Source of the DNA: Actinoplanes flavus
GTDB taxonomy: Bacteria; Actinomycetota; Actinomycetes; Mycobacteriales; Micromonosporaceae
Length of the DNA stretch: 64,000 nucleotides
Reading direction: 5' to 3'
Assembly: GCF_017592555.1 (NCBI RefSeq)
Contig: NZ_JAGFNS010000010.1
Location: 17,545-81,544 of the forward strand
The notes under the pieces were generated by a model. The model was not told where the DNA came from. It searched no databases and worked only from the letters and a program-made list of their open reading frames with translations. Positions 42,643 through 51,358 of this stretch are shown here, piece by piece (position 1 is the stretch's first letter; every line of letters starts with the position of its first letter). The translations under genes and the position numbers were made by a program.

Positions 42643-43532
42643 TGATCGATATGCGCGACGCCACCGACGACTTCGTCACCTACCGCAACCTGCTCTTCAC
42701 CGTGGCGTACGAGATGCTCGGCTCCGCGGCCGACGCCGAGGACGTGCTCCAGGAGACCTGGCTGCGGTGGGTCGACGTCGACCTCGACCAGGTCCGGGAC
42801 CGCCGCGCCTACCTGGTCCGGATCACCACCCGGCAGGCCCTCAACCGGCTCCGTACGATGCAGCGGCGCCGCGAGTCGTACGTCGGCTCCTGGCTGCCCG
42901 AGCCGCTGCTCACCACCCCCGACGCGTCCGGCGACGTGGAGCTGGCCGAGAGCATGTCGATGGCCATGATGCTGGTGCTGGAGACCCTGGCGCCGACCGA
43001 ACGGGCCGTCTTCGTGCTGCGCGAGGTGTTCGACGTGGGCTACGACGAGATCGCGGACGCGGTCGGCAAGACGCCGGCCGCGGTCCGCCAGATCGCCCAC
43101 CGGGCCCGGCAGCACGTCGACGCCCGGCGGCCCCGGCAGACCGTCTCGGAGCGTGAGGTCCGCGCCGCCCTCGACTCGTTCCAGCGCGCCCTCGCCGCCG
43201 GCGACCTCCAGGGGCTGCTCCACGTGCTCGCGCCGGACACCGTCCTGATCGCCGACGGCGGCGGCCTCAAGCAGGCGGCGGCCCGCCCGATCGTCAGCGC
43301 CGACAAGGTGGCCCGCTTCATGCTCGGCGGCCTGCGGAAGGCCCGGATCAGCTACACCACCGCGTTCGCTACGGTCAACGGCAGCCCGGCGCTGGCCGTA
43401 CACGTCGACGGCGAGTTCGACGGGGTGATGGCCGCGCGGGTCGACCAGGGGCGGATCACCGGCCTCTACTACGTGCGCAACCCGGAGAAGCTGACCCGCC
43501 TCGCCGACGTCGCCGAGGTGACCTTGCGCTGA
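42639..43532 (+). CDS. ECF41-family sigma factor with SnoaL-like C-terminal extension
   Basis: This 297-residue sigma factor has region 2 (FTVAYEMLGSAADAEDVLQETWLRW) and region 4 (LAPTERAVFVLREVFDVGYDEIADAVGKTPAAVRQIAHRARQHV), followed by a ~110-residue SnoaL-like domain. The ECF41 signatures DGGG (LIADGGGLKQ) and NPxKL (RNPEKLTRL) are both present, though the usual basic residue after DGGG is Leu here. This family has no separate anti-sigma factor; the extension regulates the sigma. ATG 42639 overlaps the upstream stop. Confidence 0.92.
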   Translation: MMIDMRDATDDFVTYRNLLFTVAYEMLGSAADAEDVLQETWLRWVDVDLDQVRDRRAYLVRITTRQALNRLRTMQRRRESYVGSWLPEPLLTTPDASGDVELAESMSMAMMLVLETLAPTERAVFVLREVFDVGYDEIADAVGKTPAAVRQIAHRARQHVDARRPRQTVSEREVRAALDSFQRALAAGDLQGLLHVLAPDTVLIADGGGLKQAAARPIVSADKVARFMLGGLRKARISYTTAFATVNGSPALAVHVDGEFDGVMAARVDQGRITGLYYVRNPEKLTRLADVAEVTLR

Positions 43533-43562
43533 ACAACCCGGAGGAAGGGAGCATGGGCCCGC

Positions 43563-43568
43563 TACCGT
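43563..43568 (+). promoter_or_regulatory. -10 of a likely leaderless promoter
   Basis: TACCGT ends exactly 6 nt before the GTG of the PH-domain gene. There is no ribosome binding site in between. Confidence 0.45.
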
Positions 43569-43574
43569 GAGGTC

Positions 43575-43949
43575 GTGATTGACTTCTCCAGCCCATCGGT
43601 GTTCAAGCTCAACCCGGTCGACCCGGCCTCGGTCTACCCGCAGGTGGCGCCCCTGCTCATCCCCGGTGAGCAGCTGATCGCGGCGTTCAAGACCACCCGC
43701 GACTTCGTGGTCTTCACCAACAAGCGGCTGATCGCCGCCAACGTGCAGGGCATGACCGGCAAGAAGGTCGACTACACGTCACTGCCCTACGGCAAGATCC
43801 AGGCCTTCTCGATCGAGACGGCCGGCAACTTCGACCGCGATTCCGAGCTGGAGATGTGGTTCAGCGGCCTCGGCAAGGTCCGCCTGGAATTCAAGGCCGA
43901 CTCCGACATCCGCGCCCTCAGCCAGATGATCGCCGGCTTCGTCCTTTAA
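43575..43949 (+). CDS. bacterial PH-domain protein
   Basis: This 124-residue protein matches the bacterial PH (YdbT/YvbH-like) fold: IPGEQLIAAFKTTRDFVVFTNKRLIAANVQG, then KKVDYTSLPYGKIQAFSIETAG and LEMWFSGLGKVRLEFKADSDIRALSQMIA. These proteins are often encoded singly; role unknown, possibly membrane or peptide binding. GTG start with a leaderless -10. Confidence 0.88.
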   Translation: MIDFSSPSVFKLNPVDPASVYPQVAPLLIPGEQLIAAFKTTRDFVVFTNKRLIAANVQGMTGKKVDYTSLPYGKIQAFSIETAGNFDRDSELEMWFSGLGKVRLEFKADSDIRALSQMIAGFVL

Positions 43950-44001
43950 ATCCCATTCATCGGTACGGGGTGAGGCCGCCATCGCCCAATCCCGGTCCGG
44001 C

Positions 44002-44088
44002 TACCCTGTCGCCGTGAAGATCACCTTGCTGGCCCTCCTGGTCCGATGGCGCGTGGCCGCGTTGCCGGTGATCAGCAGGAACCTTTGA
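44002..44088 (+). other. leaderless 24-codon mini-ORF with its own -10
   Basis: TACCCT (44002-44007) lies 6 nt before a GTG at 44014 that opens MKITLLALLVRWRVAALPVI, a signal-peptide-like start that stops at 44088 after 24 codons. A hairpin follows at 44101. Either the head of a deleted secreted-protein gene or a tiny peptide/small RNA unit. No family recognised. Confidence 0.3.
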
Positions 44089-44100
44089 CCTGTGGCTACC

Positions 44101-44133
44101 GGTTCCCGGCGTCTCCGCGAGGCGCCGGAAACC
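44101..44133. terminator. hairpin between mini-ORF and conflict-system operon
   Basis: GGTTCCCGGCG (44101-44111) and CGCCGGAAACC (44123-44133) pair in 10 of 11 positions around an 11-nt loop. It lies directly past the stop of the caspase-like gene on the minus strand and after the mini-ORF on the plus strand, so it may serve both. Confidence 0.55.
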
Positions 44134-44134
44134 G

Positions 44135-46432
44135 TCAGTCGTAGACCACCTCGATCGGAATCATCGTGGTCCACCAGTCGGCGGCCGCCTCGGCCAGGTC
44201 CGGGTGAGGCGACAGCGTGCCGGTGGTCGCGGTCGCCGTCAACGATCCGGTCGCCTCTAGGGTCGCGGCGGGATATGGCGAGCGGGCTGGCCACGTCCTG
44301 GACGCGGCGGCACTGTCGCTGATGTCGGGCAAGGCGAATGGTTCGACACTGAACTCCTCCTGGCAGACCATCAGCTTGAGCCAGGTGCGGTCGGTCTGTC
44401 CGGGATGTATCCGCTTGCTGCGGGGAGGCCCCACCGATATCGCGCGTCCGTCCACCGCGGCGGCCAATCGGCGAGGACCGATGAAGGCTCCGGGGAAGAG
44501 CCGCACGTTTACTCCGAACGCCGAGGTGAGGTCGAGCAGGGCGCAGTAGAGGTGCTCGTCGCGCTCGTTTCGTAGCCGAACGAATATTCTGGGCCGGCGC
44601 CACGCCGAGGCGATGCGGCGGGCACGCAGCCGGATCACTCCGTGGTTGTCCGTTCGCAGGGCCGCACTGTTGGCGGAGACCGACGTCTCGCTGCCGTCGT
44701 CAGCCGAGATCACCTCGATCCGGACCGCGCCGGCCAGCCGGCTCGGCGGGTTGTCGAGCAGGTAGGTGCGCCGCCATCGGGCGACGTGTGCCAAGGTTTC
44801 GACGATCCGCTGCGTGCCTCCATTGTCCAGCGTGATGCTGCTGAGCAGGGGCGGCTCGTCCTCCGCGACGAGCACGGTGGCCGTGTCGCCGGTGGCGGCG
44901 ACACGCAGGTCCGGAGTCTCGCCGGAGGACACCTCGCGAAGGTGCGGTGACGGCCCGGCGGAACGGAGTGCGTCCCGGACGCGGCCCGCCGCCGGGTCGA
45001 CGGCGACGGTGGTGGGCGGTGTGGGCATCGCACTGACGACGACCGGGTACTCGGTGTAGCGATCGGGCTCCCAGCCGACCGGCTCGACGAGACTCTCCAC
45101 CGCGCGTACATCGATGACCGCCGCCTCTAGCGCGGGCGACGTGTGCGACACCACGACGCGCGTGCCGGGCGCCGCCGGAACGCCGTGACACGCGCCGATG
45201 TTGATCGACCATCCGTCACTTCTCCAGTGCATGACCGTCAGGCTGACGGGTTGCCGGACCGCACCGCCGAGGAACGGCTGGTCGATGACCGTGTCCGAAG
45301 CCGGGTACAGAGTGGGGGTCTGACGTCCGGCGCGGAGCGCGACCCCACCGCGAGCGGCCGCGATCAGCTCCCGGTAGGTCGCCGTCGGCCCCATGCGCCG
45401 CAACGCCCGCAACAGCGACCAGGAGAAGACGCCGTGGTAGGTGCCATCCACGATGAGCTCGCTCGCGGTCTCATGTGGAAGGCAGGCAGCCAGCAGGATG
45501 TGGGATCCCTCGTGGGGTTCGGGTTGCCCTGACTCGACGGGCGAGCGCGACGGCGGTTCCACCCGGGCGTTCGGCTTGAGGCCGCTGTGGCAGGCGTCCA
45601 CCACGACCGCCACATGAGTGCCATGATCGGTGATCCGGCCGATGAGGTCGGACAGTTCCGGGGCGGTGATCTCCGCCCGGTCCTGGCCGGCGCTGTGGCA
45701 GATGAGAGTCTCGATCTTGCCGGTGGGATAGAGGTGCCAGGCGTCGGGAGGCGCCTCGGCCGTCGAGCCGTTGCCACTGAACCAGAACAGGACGGTGTCG
45801 TCCGGCCCGGCCTGATCGGCCAGCGCCCGCAACCGCGTGATGATGGCGTCCCGGGTCGCCTCGCTGTCACGGAGCATCTCGATCCGCAGTCGATGTGATT
45901 CCACCACCGTCGTCCGCAGCATCGCCTCGGCCCCCTCGACGTCGTTCACGGCTCCCGCGATTGAGTGCCGCCCGGGACCGGAATCGTTGATGCCCACCAA
46001 CAGGGCGAAGACCGTGCCCGTTCGTGGCGGATCGGCGACGCCGACCGGAACGTCGTCGTAGGTGTCCGCCGTCTCGGTCGCCCCGCGGGACACCGGCAAT
46101 TCGACGGTGCGGAAGGGAACCCCGCCCGCGGTGAGGAAGGTGAGCCGCAGTGGTCGCGGGTCCGCGGTGAGTTCCCCGATGTGCAGGACGAACCGCACCG
46201 GCCCGTACGTTCCGCCGAACCGGTGCAGCACCAGCAGGTCCGACCCGGCTGACTCGGCCTGGCACCACGGCGCCCCGTCGAGCAGGCACCCGATCGTCCG
46301 TTCCTCCGCCGGATACGGCCACTCCTGGCCGTCCTCGACGGTCAGGTCCACGATCACCTGGTAGCGGGTGTTCGGCCGGACTTGGCGCGGCCACCGCACG
46401 AGGGGTTGGAGGCGGATCGGGGAGTCACTCAT
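44135..46432 (-). CDS. caspase-like (peptidase C14) protein with degenerate His
   Basis: This 765-residue protein has an N-terminal beta-rich region (about 1-125), a caspase/metacaspase p20-type domain (about 135-360) beginning TGTVFALLVGINDSGPG, with HSIAGAVNDVEGAEAML, VVVDACHSG carrying the predicted catalytic Cys (about residue 290) and, where the SGHG catalytic His is expected, VLFWFSGNGS with Asn in its place. The C-terminal ~400 residues hold more mixed domains without known motifs. In vWA-MoxR conflict systems caspase-like proteins are proposed effectors; the lost His suggests a pseudoprotease or a rearranged dyad. Last gene of the operon, overlapping the CHAT gene by 8 bp. Confidence 0.8.
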   Translation of the reverse strand: MSDSPIRLQPLVRWPRQVRPNTRYQVIVDLTVEDGQEWPYPAEERTIGCLLDGAPWCQAESAGSDLLVLHRFGGTYGPVRFVLHIGELTADPRPLRLTFLTAGGVPFRTVELPVSRGATETADTYDDVPVGVADPPRTGTVFALLVGINDSGPGRHSIAGAVNDVEGAEAMLRTTVVESHRLRIEMLRDSEATRDAIITRLRALADQAGPDDTVLFWFSGNGSTAEAPPDAWHLYPTGKIETLICHSAGQDRAEITAPELSDLIGRITDHGTHVAVVVDACHSGLKPNARVEPPSRSPVESGQPEPHEGSHILLAACLPHETASELIVDGTYHGVFSWSLLRALRRMGPTATYRELIAAARGGVALRAGRQTPTLYPASDTVIDQPFLGGAVRQPVSLTVMHWRSDGWSINIGACHGVPAAPGTRVVVSHTSPALEAAVIDVRAVESLVEPVGWEPDRYTEYPVVVSAMPTPPTTVAVDPAAGRVRDALRSAGPSPHLREVSSGETPDLRVAATGDTATVLVAEDEPPLLSSITLDNGGTQRIVETLAHVARWRRTYLLDNPPSRLAGAVRIEVISADDGSETSVSANSAALRTDNHGVIRLRARRIASAWRRPRIFVRLRNERDEHLYCALLDLTSAFGVNVRLFPGAFIGPRRLAAAVDGRAISVGPPRSKRIHPGQTDRTWLKLMVCQEEFSVEPFALPDISDSAAASRTWPARSPYPAATLEATGSLTATATTGTLSPHPDLAEAAADWWTTMIPIEVVYD

Positions 46433-47678
46433 GGTGAGCCGCCGCTGCGGGAGAGGTCAGGCGGAGGGTGGTCTCCGGGTGGCCGAAGTAGACGTACCCG
46501 AAGCCTTGGAAGAAGTCGTTGTAGTCCGCGTCCTCCCGGGTGTCCGGGATCCGCTGGGCGACCTTCTTGGCCGCGTTGCGTCGCCGCCGCAGCAGGATCT
46601 CCGTGATCCGCTGCTCGCGATCGTACGAGTCGAGCAGCTCGTACGCGAAATCGTGCGAGTAGTCGATGCTGATTTCGCCGAGTGTCGCGATGACGCTGTA
46701 CGCCCCACGGCGTAGAAATAGCTCGGCGAAACTCTGCGTGGCGACGAATGAGTTCGATCCCGCGGGTCTTGGTATCCCGGAGTCGCAGGCGTTCAAGAGC
46801 ACCACAGCGGGGAAGCGGTCGAGAAGCGGCATCGCCGGGTAATCGATCTCGTAGGTTCCGATCGTCTTGCCGCCCAGACAAAAGTCGCCGTCCTCGGAAC
46901 GGTAGGCGCCGTGGCATCGCAACATCACCAGCCCGACGTGCAGGTTCTCGTCATTGAGCCGGGTCAGCAGGGAGATCACGTCTCTCACCGGCACGGACCG
47001 GTACGGCTGGAGCAATTCGGCGAGAACGGAACCGGTGGCCCTGGCGATGTCCGGTGTTTCGAGGGCCAGCACCCCGCCGGTGCAGGTACCGGACTGCGCC
47101 GCGAACCGCGCGTACCGGGCGAAGTCGAAGATGGTGGTCCAGCGCATCACCTCGATCTCGGCCCCGAGCCAACGCCGGGTGCGATCCGAGTAGTGCAACT
47201 CCCACGGGATCTGGAAGTCGGTCAGGTCCAGAACGACCAGCCGGATCGGGGCTCCGTCAGACTTGGCTGCGGAGGCGGCCAACCGTTCCAGCCAGTCGGT
47301 GACACGGAGCTTGTCACGCCACCACATGGCCAACCGCTGGTAGGACCGCTTCCACCGCCGGCCGCGCATGATGTCCGCGACGGTCTCGTCCGGGCGAGTA
47401 TGCAGGGGGAGTTCACTCATTCGGGTCTGGTCGGGTTCGCCGTCGAAGAACCAGGTCAACTTGAAGAACGAGTGGCCGTCCCGGTAGGACGGCGTGACGC
47501 AGAGCAGGGCGGTGCGTTCGGGGATGGTCTGCAGGACGTGCGCCGCCTCGGGAGGGAATTGGACGACCTCGCCGTCCGGGGCAGTGGTTCCCTGCAGGTC
47601 GATCGCCGGCCGGGCCGGGGTGGCCAGCGGGGAGTCGTCGGCGTTCAGCCGGGCGCGCATCGAGACGGGGCGGGTCAT
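46425..47678 (-). CDS. CHAT-domain protease-like protein
   Basis: This 417-residue protein has a C-terminal CHAT (caspase-HetF-associated) domain with the expected catalytic pair: His in VMLRCHGAYR and Cys in VVLLNACDSG, followed by the FVATQSFAELFLRRGAYSVIATLG block that closes the fold. The N-terminal ~150 residues probably sense or scaffold. ATG 47678 is chosen because the longer frame overlaps the upstream vWA gene in an unlikely composition, and this ATG overlaps its stop as ATGA. As an effector, a CHAT protease could cleave host or partner proteins when the AAA/vWA pair signals infection. Confidence 0.85.
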   Translation of the reverse strand: MTRPVSMRARLNADDSPLATPARPAIDLQGTTAPDGEVVQFPPEAAHVLQTIPERTALLCVTPSYRDGHSFFKLTWFFDGEPDQTRMSELPLHTRPDETVADIMRGRRWKRSYQRLAMWWRDKLRVTDWLERLAASAAKSDGAPIRLVVLDLTDFQIPWELHYSDRTRRWLGAEIEVMRWTTIFDFARYARFAAQSGTCTGGVLALETPDIARATGSVLAELLQPYRSVPVRDVISLLTRLNDENLHVGLVMLRCHGAYRSEDGDFCLGGKTIGTYEIDYPAMPLLDRFPAVVLLNACDSGIPRPAGSNSFVATQSFAELFLRRGAYSVIATLGEISIDYSHDFAYELLDSYDREQRITEILLRRRRNAAKKVAQRIPDTREDADYNDFFQGFGYVYFGHPETTLRLTSPAAAAHHE

Positions 47679-49465
47679 CGCGAGCTCCCCGGCTTCGGGA
47701 TCAGGACCGTGCCACCCATGGCGTCCGCGACCGCCCACGGCAGTTCCGGATAGGCGGGGACGTCCGGCGCCAGGACCACCGATCGAACACCCCGGATGGT
47801 ACGCAGACCGTCCGCCACGCCGATCGTGTCATCGACGCCGCGCCGCCCCACCGGTCCGCCGGCCGGTTCGCCGAGGCTCATGTGCAGCGGCACGTTACCC
47901 CGCCCGTCGGTCACCACGAGCACGAGCGCGTCGTCGACCGGTGACCGGTTGCGCCGGGCGAGTCGTTGCGCCTCGGCCACCGCCAGGTCCATGGCGTGCG
48001 CCAGTGGGCTGGCCCTGCCGGGGTCCCGGTTCAGCGAGGCCGCCACCCTCGGGTCGGCGATGTCGCGGACCCGGTAGCGGGTGGCCTGGAGCGGATCGGC
48101 CGCGTCGGCGTGACCGAATTCGACCACCGACACCGCCGCCCGCTGCCGGAACGCCCACCGCAGGAACGGCGCCATGGCGGCGTCCGCGTTCCAGGTCCGC
48201 AGGCAGCTGTGGTCCAGGACCAGGATCAGAGCGCTCGCCGGTTCCGGGCGGCGCCGGTGGCGGCGCAGGTCACCGGGCCGAAACTGGAGACGGCCGTCGC
48301 GTACCGGCCGGAAGCGCAGTGCGGTCAGCAGCGTGGGGACGACAGCCAGATCGTCCAGACCGCGGGTGGGCTCACTGCCGAGGACCGCTCCGGCGGGGCC
48401 GTTGCGGCGGGCGCGGGAGGGCGGGGGCAGCCGCAGCGGTTCCGGCGACGGGAGAGCCTCCGGGTCGTCCTCCGGGTACAGGATCGCGTTCGGGTCGGCG
48501 TATAGGTCGGCCGGGTCGAGGGTGTCGCCGGGCACCGGAACCACCTGGCGCTCGGTGAGGGCCGCCGGATGCGCGGCCGGGCCGGTCCGCTCGGCGGGCC
48601 GCTCCGGCGCCTGCGCGGTCTGGCGGCCACGGCCCGGCTCGGGTGCGGCTCCGGACGCCGGCTCCGGGGTCGCGGGTGTCACCGCGATGATGCCCATCAG
48701 GTCGGCGGCCCGTTCGACGTCCCCCGCCGAGACCTCGGACCGGTCACCGATCAGGGCGAGCGCCCGGCTCATCCGGCCGAGGGCGAGCGTGCGGCGTTCC
48801 CCCGGACCGGTCCGGCCGAGGGCCACCACCTGCTCGAGCGCCGCAGCGCTCAACGGCACCGGCCGGCGTGCCGGGATCGGGCCCACCGGGCCGAACAGGT
48901 CGCCGGTCACCTCGTCCAGGGCGCGGGAGTCGTCGGTGGCGAGCCGGATCTCGGCCTCGGCGAGCAGTGTGTTGAGCTGCGTGCCGTCGCAGCGGACCGG
49001 GAATCTGTCGAGCAGGTGGGCGGAGAGCGATGCGGCGTCGGTTCGGTCGCCGGCGGCGAGCCAGCGCGCCCGTGGTGACCAGGTGATCGAGGCGCCGTGC
49101 CGTTCGGCCGTCGCCGTCTCCGATCCGATCAAGGCCACCGCGGCCCGCTGTACGGCCAGTGAGGTGTGCGCCAGGTCGGGTACCACGATCACCGGAGCGG
49201 CCGGGTCGTCGCTCTCGGCCAGCAGGCCGGGCCGGGGCTTGACGGATCCGCCGGTGAAGCGGAGGCCGAGCAACAGGTCGTCGTCGGTGTGCCAGGGGCC
49301 GAGCGACACCAGCCGCCCGGGACTCCCGCCCGCCGCCCCGAGCAGCCACGATCCGAGGGGCCGGAGCAGCATCGGATCCAGATCGAGGAAGAGCACGCCC
49401 CCGATCCGGGAGTCGATCGCCATGCAGCGCAGCACCTCGAGCGCTACCGGGGTGGGATTGGTCAT
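47675..49465 (-). CDS. vWA protein with N-terminal ChlD-like region
   Basis: This 596-residue protein has an N-terminal ~270 residues like a degenerate AAA/ChlI-ChlD half, a Pro-rich linker (about 270-370), and a C-terminal von Willebrand A domain (about 390-580). The metal site is partly altered: SALILVLDHSCLRTW gives DxS but Leu where the second Ser usually is; RASPLAHA and VVTDGRGN supply the later ligands. vWA proteins of this kind recruit substrates to the ATPase encoded one base away. Translationally coupled to the CHAT gene (ATGA). Confidence 0.85.
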   Translation of the reverse strand: MTNPTPVALEVLRCMAIDSRIGGVLFLDLDPMLLRPLGSWLLGAAGGSPGRLVSLGPWHTDDDLLLGLRFTGGSVKPRPGLLAESDDPAAPVIVVPDLAHTSLAVQRAAVALIGSETATAERHGASITWSPRARWLAAGDRTDAASLSAHLLDRFPVRCDGTQLNTLLAEAEIRLATDDSRALDEVTGDLFGPVGPIPARRPVPLSAAALEQVVALGRTGPGERRTLALGRMSRALALIGDRSEVSAGDVERAADLMGIIAVTPATPEPASGAAPEPGRGRQTAQAPERPAERTGPAAHPAALTERQVVPVPGDTLDPADLYADPNAILYPEDDPEALPSPEPLRLPPPSRARRNGPAGAVLGSEPTRGLDDLAVVPTLLTALRFRPVRDGRLQFRPGDLRRHRRRPEPASALILVLDHSCLRTWNADAAMAPFLRWAFRQRAAVSVVEFGHADAADPLQATRYRVRDIADPRVAASLNRDPGRASPLAHAMDLAVAEAQRLARRNRSPVDDALVLVVTDGRGNVPLHMSLGEPAGGPVGRRGVDDTIGVADGLRTIRGVRSVVLAPDVPAYPELPWAVADAMGGTVLIPKPGSSR

Positions 49466-49466
49466 C

Positions 49467-50429
49467 TCAGTCCGCCGTGACTTCCCTCAGGGCCTCGTCG
49501 ACCCGGCGGTCGTCGTCCGGCGTCCAGGGGCGCAGCGTTCCGGATTCGAGCAGCGGCCGCCGGTGGGCCAGCGCGAGCGGGGCGACCTTACGCAGATGGT
49601 CCAGCGTGATCGACGTCGCGCCGAGCAGGGCGGCCCGGGCCCGGGCCGAGCGGATCAACACCAGGTCACCGCGGTGACCGACGACGTTGAAGGCGCCGGC
49701 GAGTCGCGCGCAAGCGTCCGCGAGGGACCCGGTGATCGGCAGGGACGGGCGGCGTTCGCGGGCCGCCGCGAGCCGGGCGCGGGTGGCGGCGTCGTCCTCC
49801 CGTGCCTTCTCCAGCCACTTCGAACCCGGGTTGTCCTGCTCGTCCTCGAACCGGAGCACGGTCTCCACGATGCGGCGGCGGCTCTCGTCGTGATCCTCGC
49901 TGGTCACCGCCACGGCCAGGCCGAACCGGTCGAGCAACTGCGGCCGGAGCCCGCCCTCCTCCGGGTTCATGGTGCCGACCAGCGTGAACCGTACCGGCAG
50001 GGGCACCCGGTCGATGTTGTCCCGCTGCACCACGAGCACCCCGGTGGAGGCCGCGTCGAGCAGGATGTTGACCAGATGGTCGTCGAGCAGGTTCACCTCG
50101 TCGACGTAGAGCATCCGCCCGGCCGACTCGCTGGCCTGTTCCATCAGCCCGGCCTGCCACTCGTTGTCGCCCCGCAGCAGTGCCTCCACGTTGAGGCCGC
50201 CGAGCAGCCGGTCCTCGGTGGCGCCGATCGGCAGGGTTACCGGCAGTTCCCCGAAGGCCATCACGGAGAAGGCGCGGATCGTTGTCGACTTCGCGGTGCC
50301 CCGCTCCCCGGAGGCGAGGACGCCGACGCTCGGGTCGACATACGACAGCTCCAGGGCCAGCCGCAACCGGTCCTGGCCCACCAACTGCGAGTACGGCAGG
50401 ATCGCGATGTTCTTCACTGGGACAGTCAT
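49467..50429 (-). CDS. MoxR/ChlI-type AAA+ ATPase
   Basis: This 320-residue ATPase has Walker A SGERGTAKST (about residues 41-50), Walker B RMLYVDEVNLL (about 108), sensor-1 VGTMNPEE and arginine-finger segment LLDRFG, with a C-terminal helical lid. Resembles both MoxR and the magnesium-chelatase I subunit; no chlorophyll or cobalamin genes are nearby, so a MoxR-type remodelling role with the adjacent vWA protein is favoured. ATGA overlap with the four-TM protein gene. Confidence 0.9.
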   Translation of the reverse strand: MTVPVKNIAILPYSQLVGQDRLRLALELSYVDPSVGVLASGERGTAKSTTIRAFSVMAFGELPVTLPIGATEDRLLGGLNVEALLRGDNEWQAGLMEQASESAGRMLYVDEVNLLDDHLVNILLDAASTGVLVVQRDNIDRVPLPVRFTLVGTMNPEEGGLRPQLLDRFGLAVAVTSEDHDESRRRIVETVLRFEDEQDNPGSKWLEKAREDDAATRARLAAARERRPSLPITGSLADACARLAGAFNVVGHRGDLVLIRSARARAALLGATSITLDHLRKVAPLALAHRRPLLESGTLRPWTPDDDRRVDEALREVTAD

Positions 50430-51358
50430 CCGTTCCGGCTTCCGGTGACGTAGCCGGCGGTCGGCGGCACCCCTTGGCGCCACAGATCGCACAGCTCCTG
50501 GTTGATCTTCAATTCGGCGGTCCGATCGGCGGGCGCCGCCAGGTGCAGGGCGGTCAGCAGGTCGAACCGGTGCAGGTCGAACGCCAGCTCGACGGACTCG
50601 CCGTAGGCGACCGCGGCGTGCACGGCCGCCCGGTAGGAGAGGACCGAGACGGCGAGAGGCACGAAGCCGAGCAGCCACCACCAGTGGGTCGCCCGGCTCA
50701 GCAGGGCGAATGTCGCGAAGGCCGCGATCCCGGTGGACACGGCGAGCCGGGCGGTGCTGTCCATGGTGTCCCGGCGGTCGTCGACGACGTCGCGTACGGT
50801 CTCGCCGAGGACCGCGTAGAGGCGGGGCCAGGCCACCACGGCGTCCAGGCCGTACCCGCGTCCCGCGTTGTCCTGCATGGCGGCCAGCGCGTTGCCCAGA
50901 GCGGTTGGCCGCACGAGATGTTCCCGGGTCGGGTAGCGGCGGCGGAGCCGTCCGGCGGCCCGCCCGGCGGCCTGTACGGCCTGGTCGTCAGCGGTGGCCG
51001 GCGGGGCGGCCGCGGTCGTCGTCAGCTTCCTCCGGCGCGCCAGCTGAAGACGCCGGAACAGGCCGGAGCCGAGCGCCGCCGGCCACCCGCCTTCGAGCAG
51101 CCCGACGAGAGCCGACTGGAACGGATGCAGCACCAGCGCCAGCAGCACCACCACGACGATGATGAGCAGGGCTTCGGCGATCTCCAGGTTGGCGGCGGTC
51201 TCCCACGCCGCCTTGAAGCTGATCCTTTTTCCGGGCGCCCCGGCCCAGACCAGGACCAGGAGGAAGAGCAGCACCGCGTAGGTGGGGAAGTAGTACACCC
51301 GGAAGAAGCGGCTGCCCTGGAGGCCGGCCGGCATCTCGGCGAGGGCGTCGAGGCTCAT
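50426..51358 (-). CDS. four-TM membrane protein of the vWA-MoxR operon
   Basis: This 310-residue protein has hydrophobic helices at about residues 27-42, 70-90, 210-228 and 232-252 with a basic cytosolic loop between helices 2 and 3 (RRLQLARRRKL). No known domain was recognised. Its place between the MoxR gene and the small zinc-type protein, with 4-bp overlaps both ways, marks it as part of the same system, perhaps the membrane anchor or sensor. Start ATG 51358 is coupled to the upstream gene's stop (ATGA). Confidence 0.78.
   Translation of the reverse strand: MSLDALAEMPAGLQGSRFFRVYYFPTYAVLLFLLVLVWAGAPGKRISFKAAWETAANLEIAEALLIIVVVVLLALVLHPFQSALVGLLEGGWPAALGSGLFRRLQLARRRKLTTTAAAPPATADDQAVQAAGRAAGRLRRRYPTREHLVRPTALGNALAAMQDNAGRGYGLDAVVAWPRLYAVLGETVRDVVDDRRDTMDSTARLAVSTGIAAFATFALLSRATHWWWLLGFVPLAVSVLSYRAAVHAAVAYGESVELAFDLHRFDLLTALHLAAPADRTAELKINQELCDLWRQGVPPTAGYVTGSRNG

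Noticed and set aside
49467..51358. Magnesium or cobalt chelatase (ChlI/ChlD) interpretation of the ATPase/vWA pair
   Set aside because: No tetrapyrrole genes are nearby, while CHAT and caspase-like genes on the same transcript favour a conflict system.
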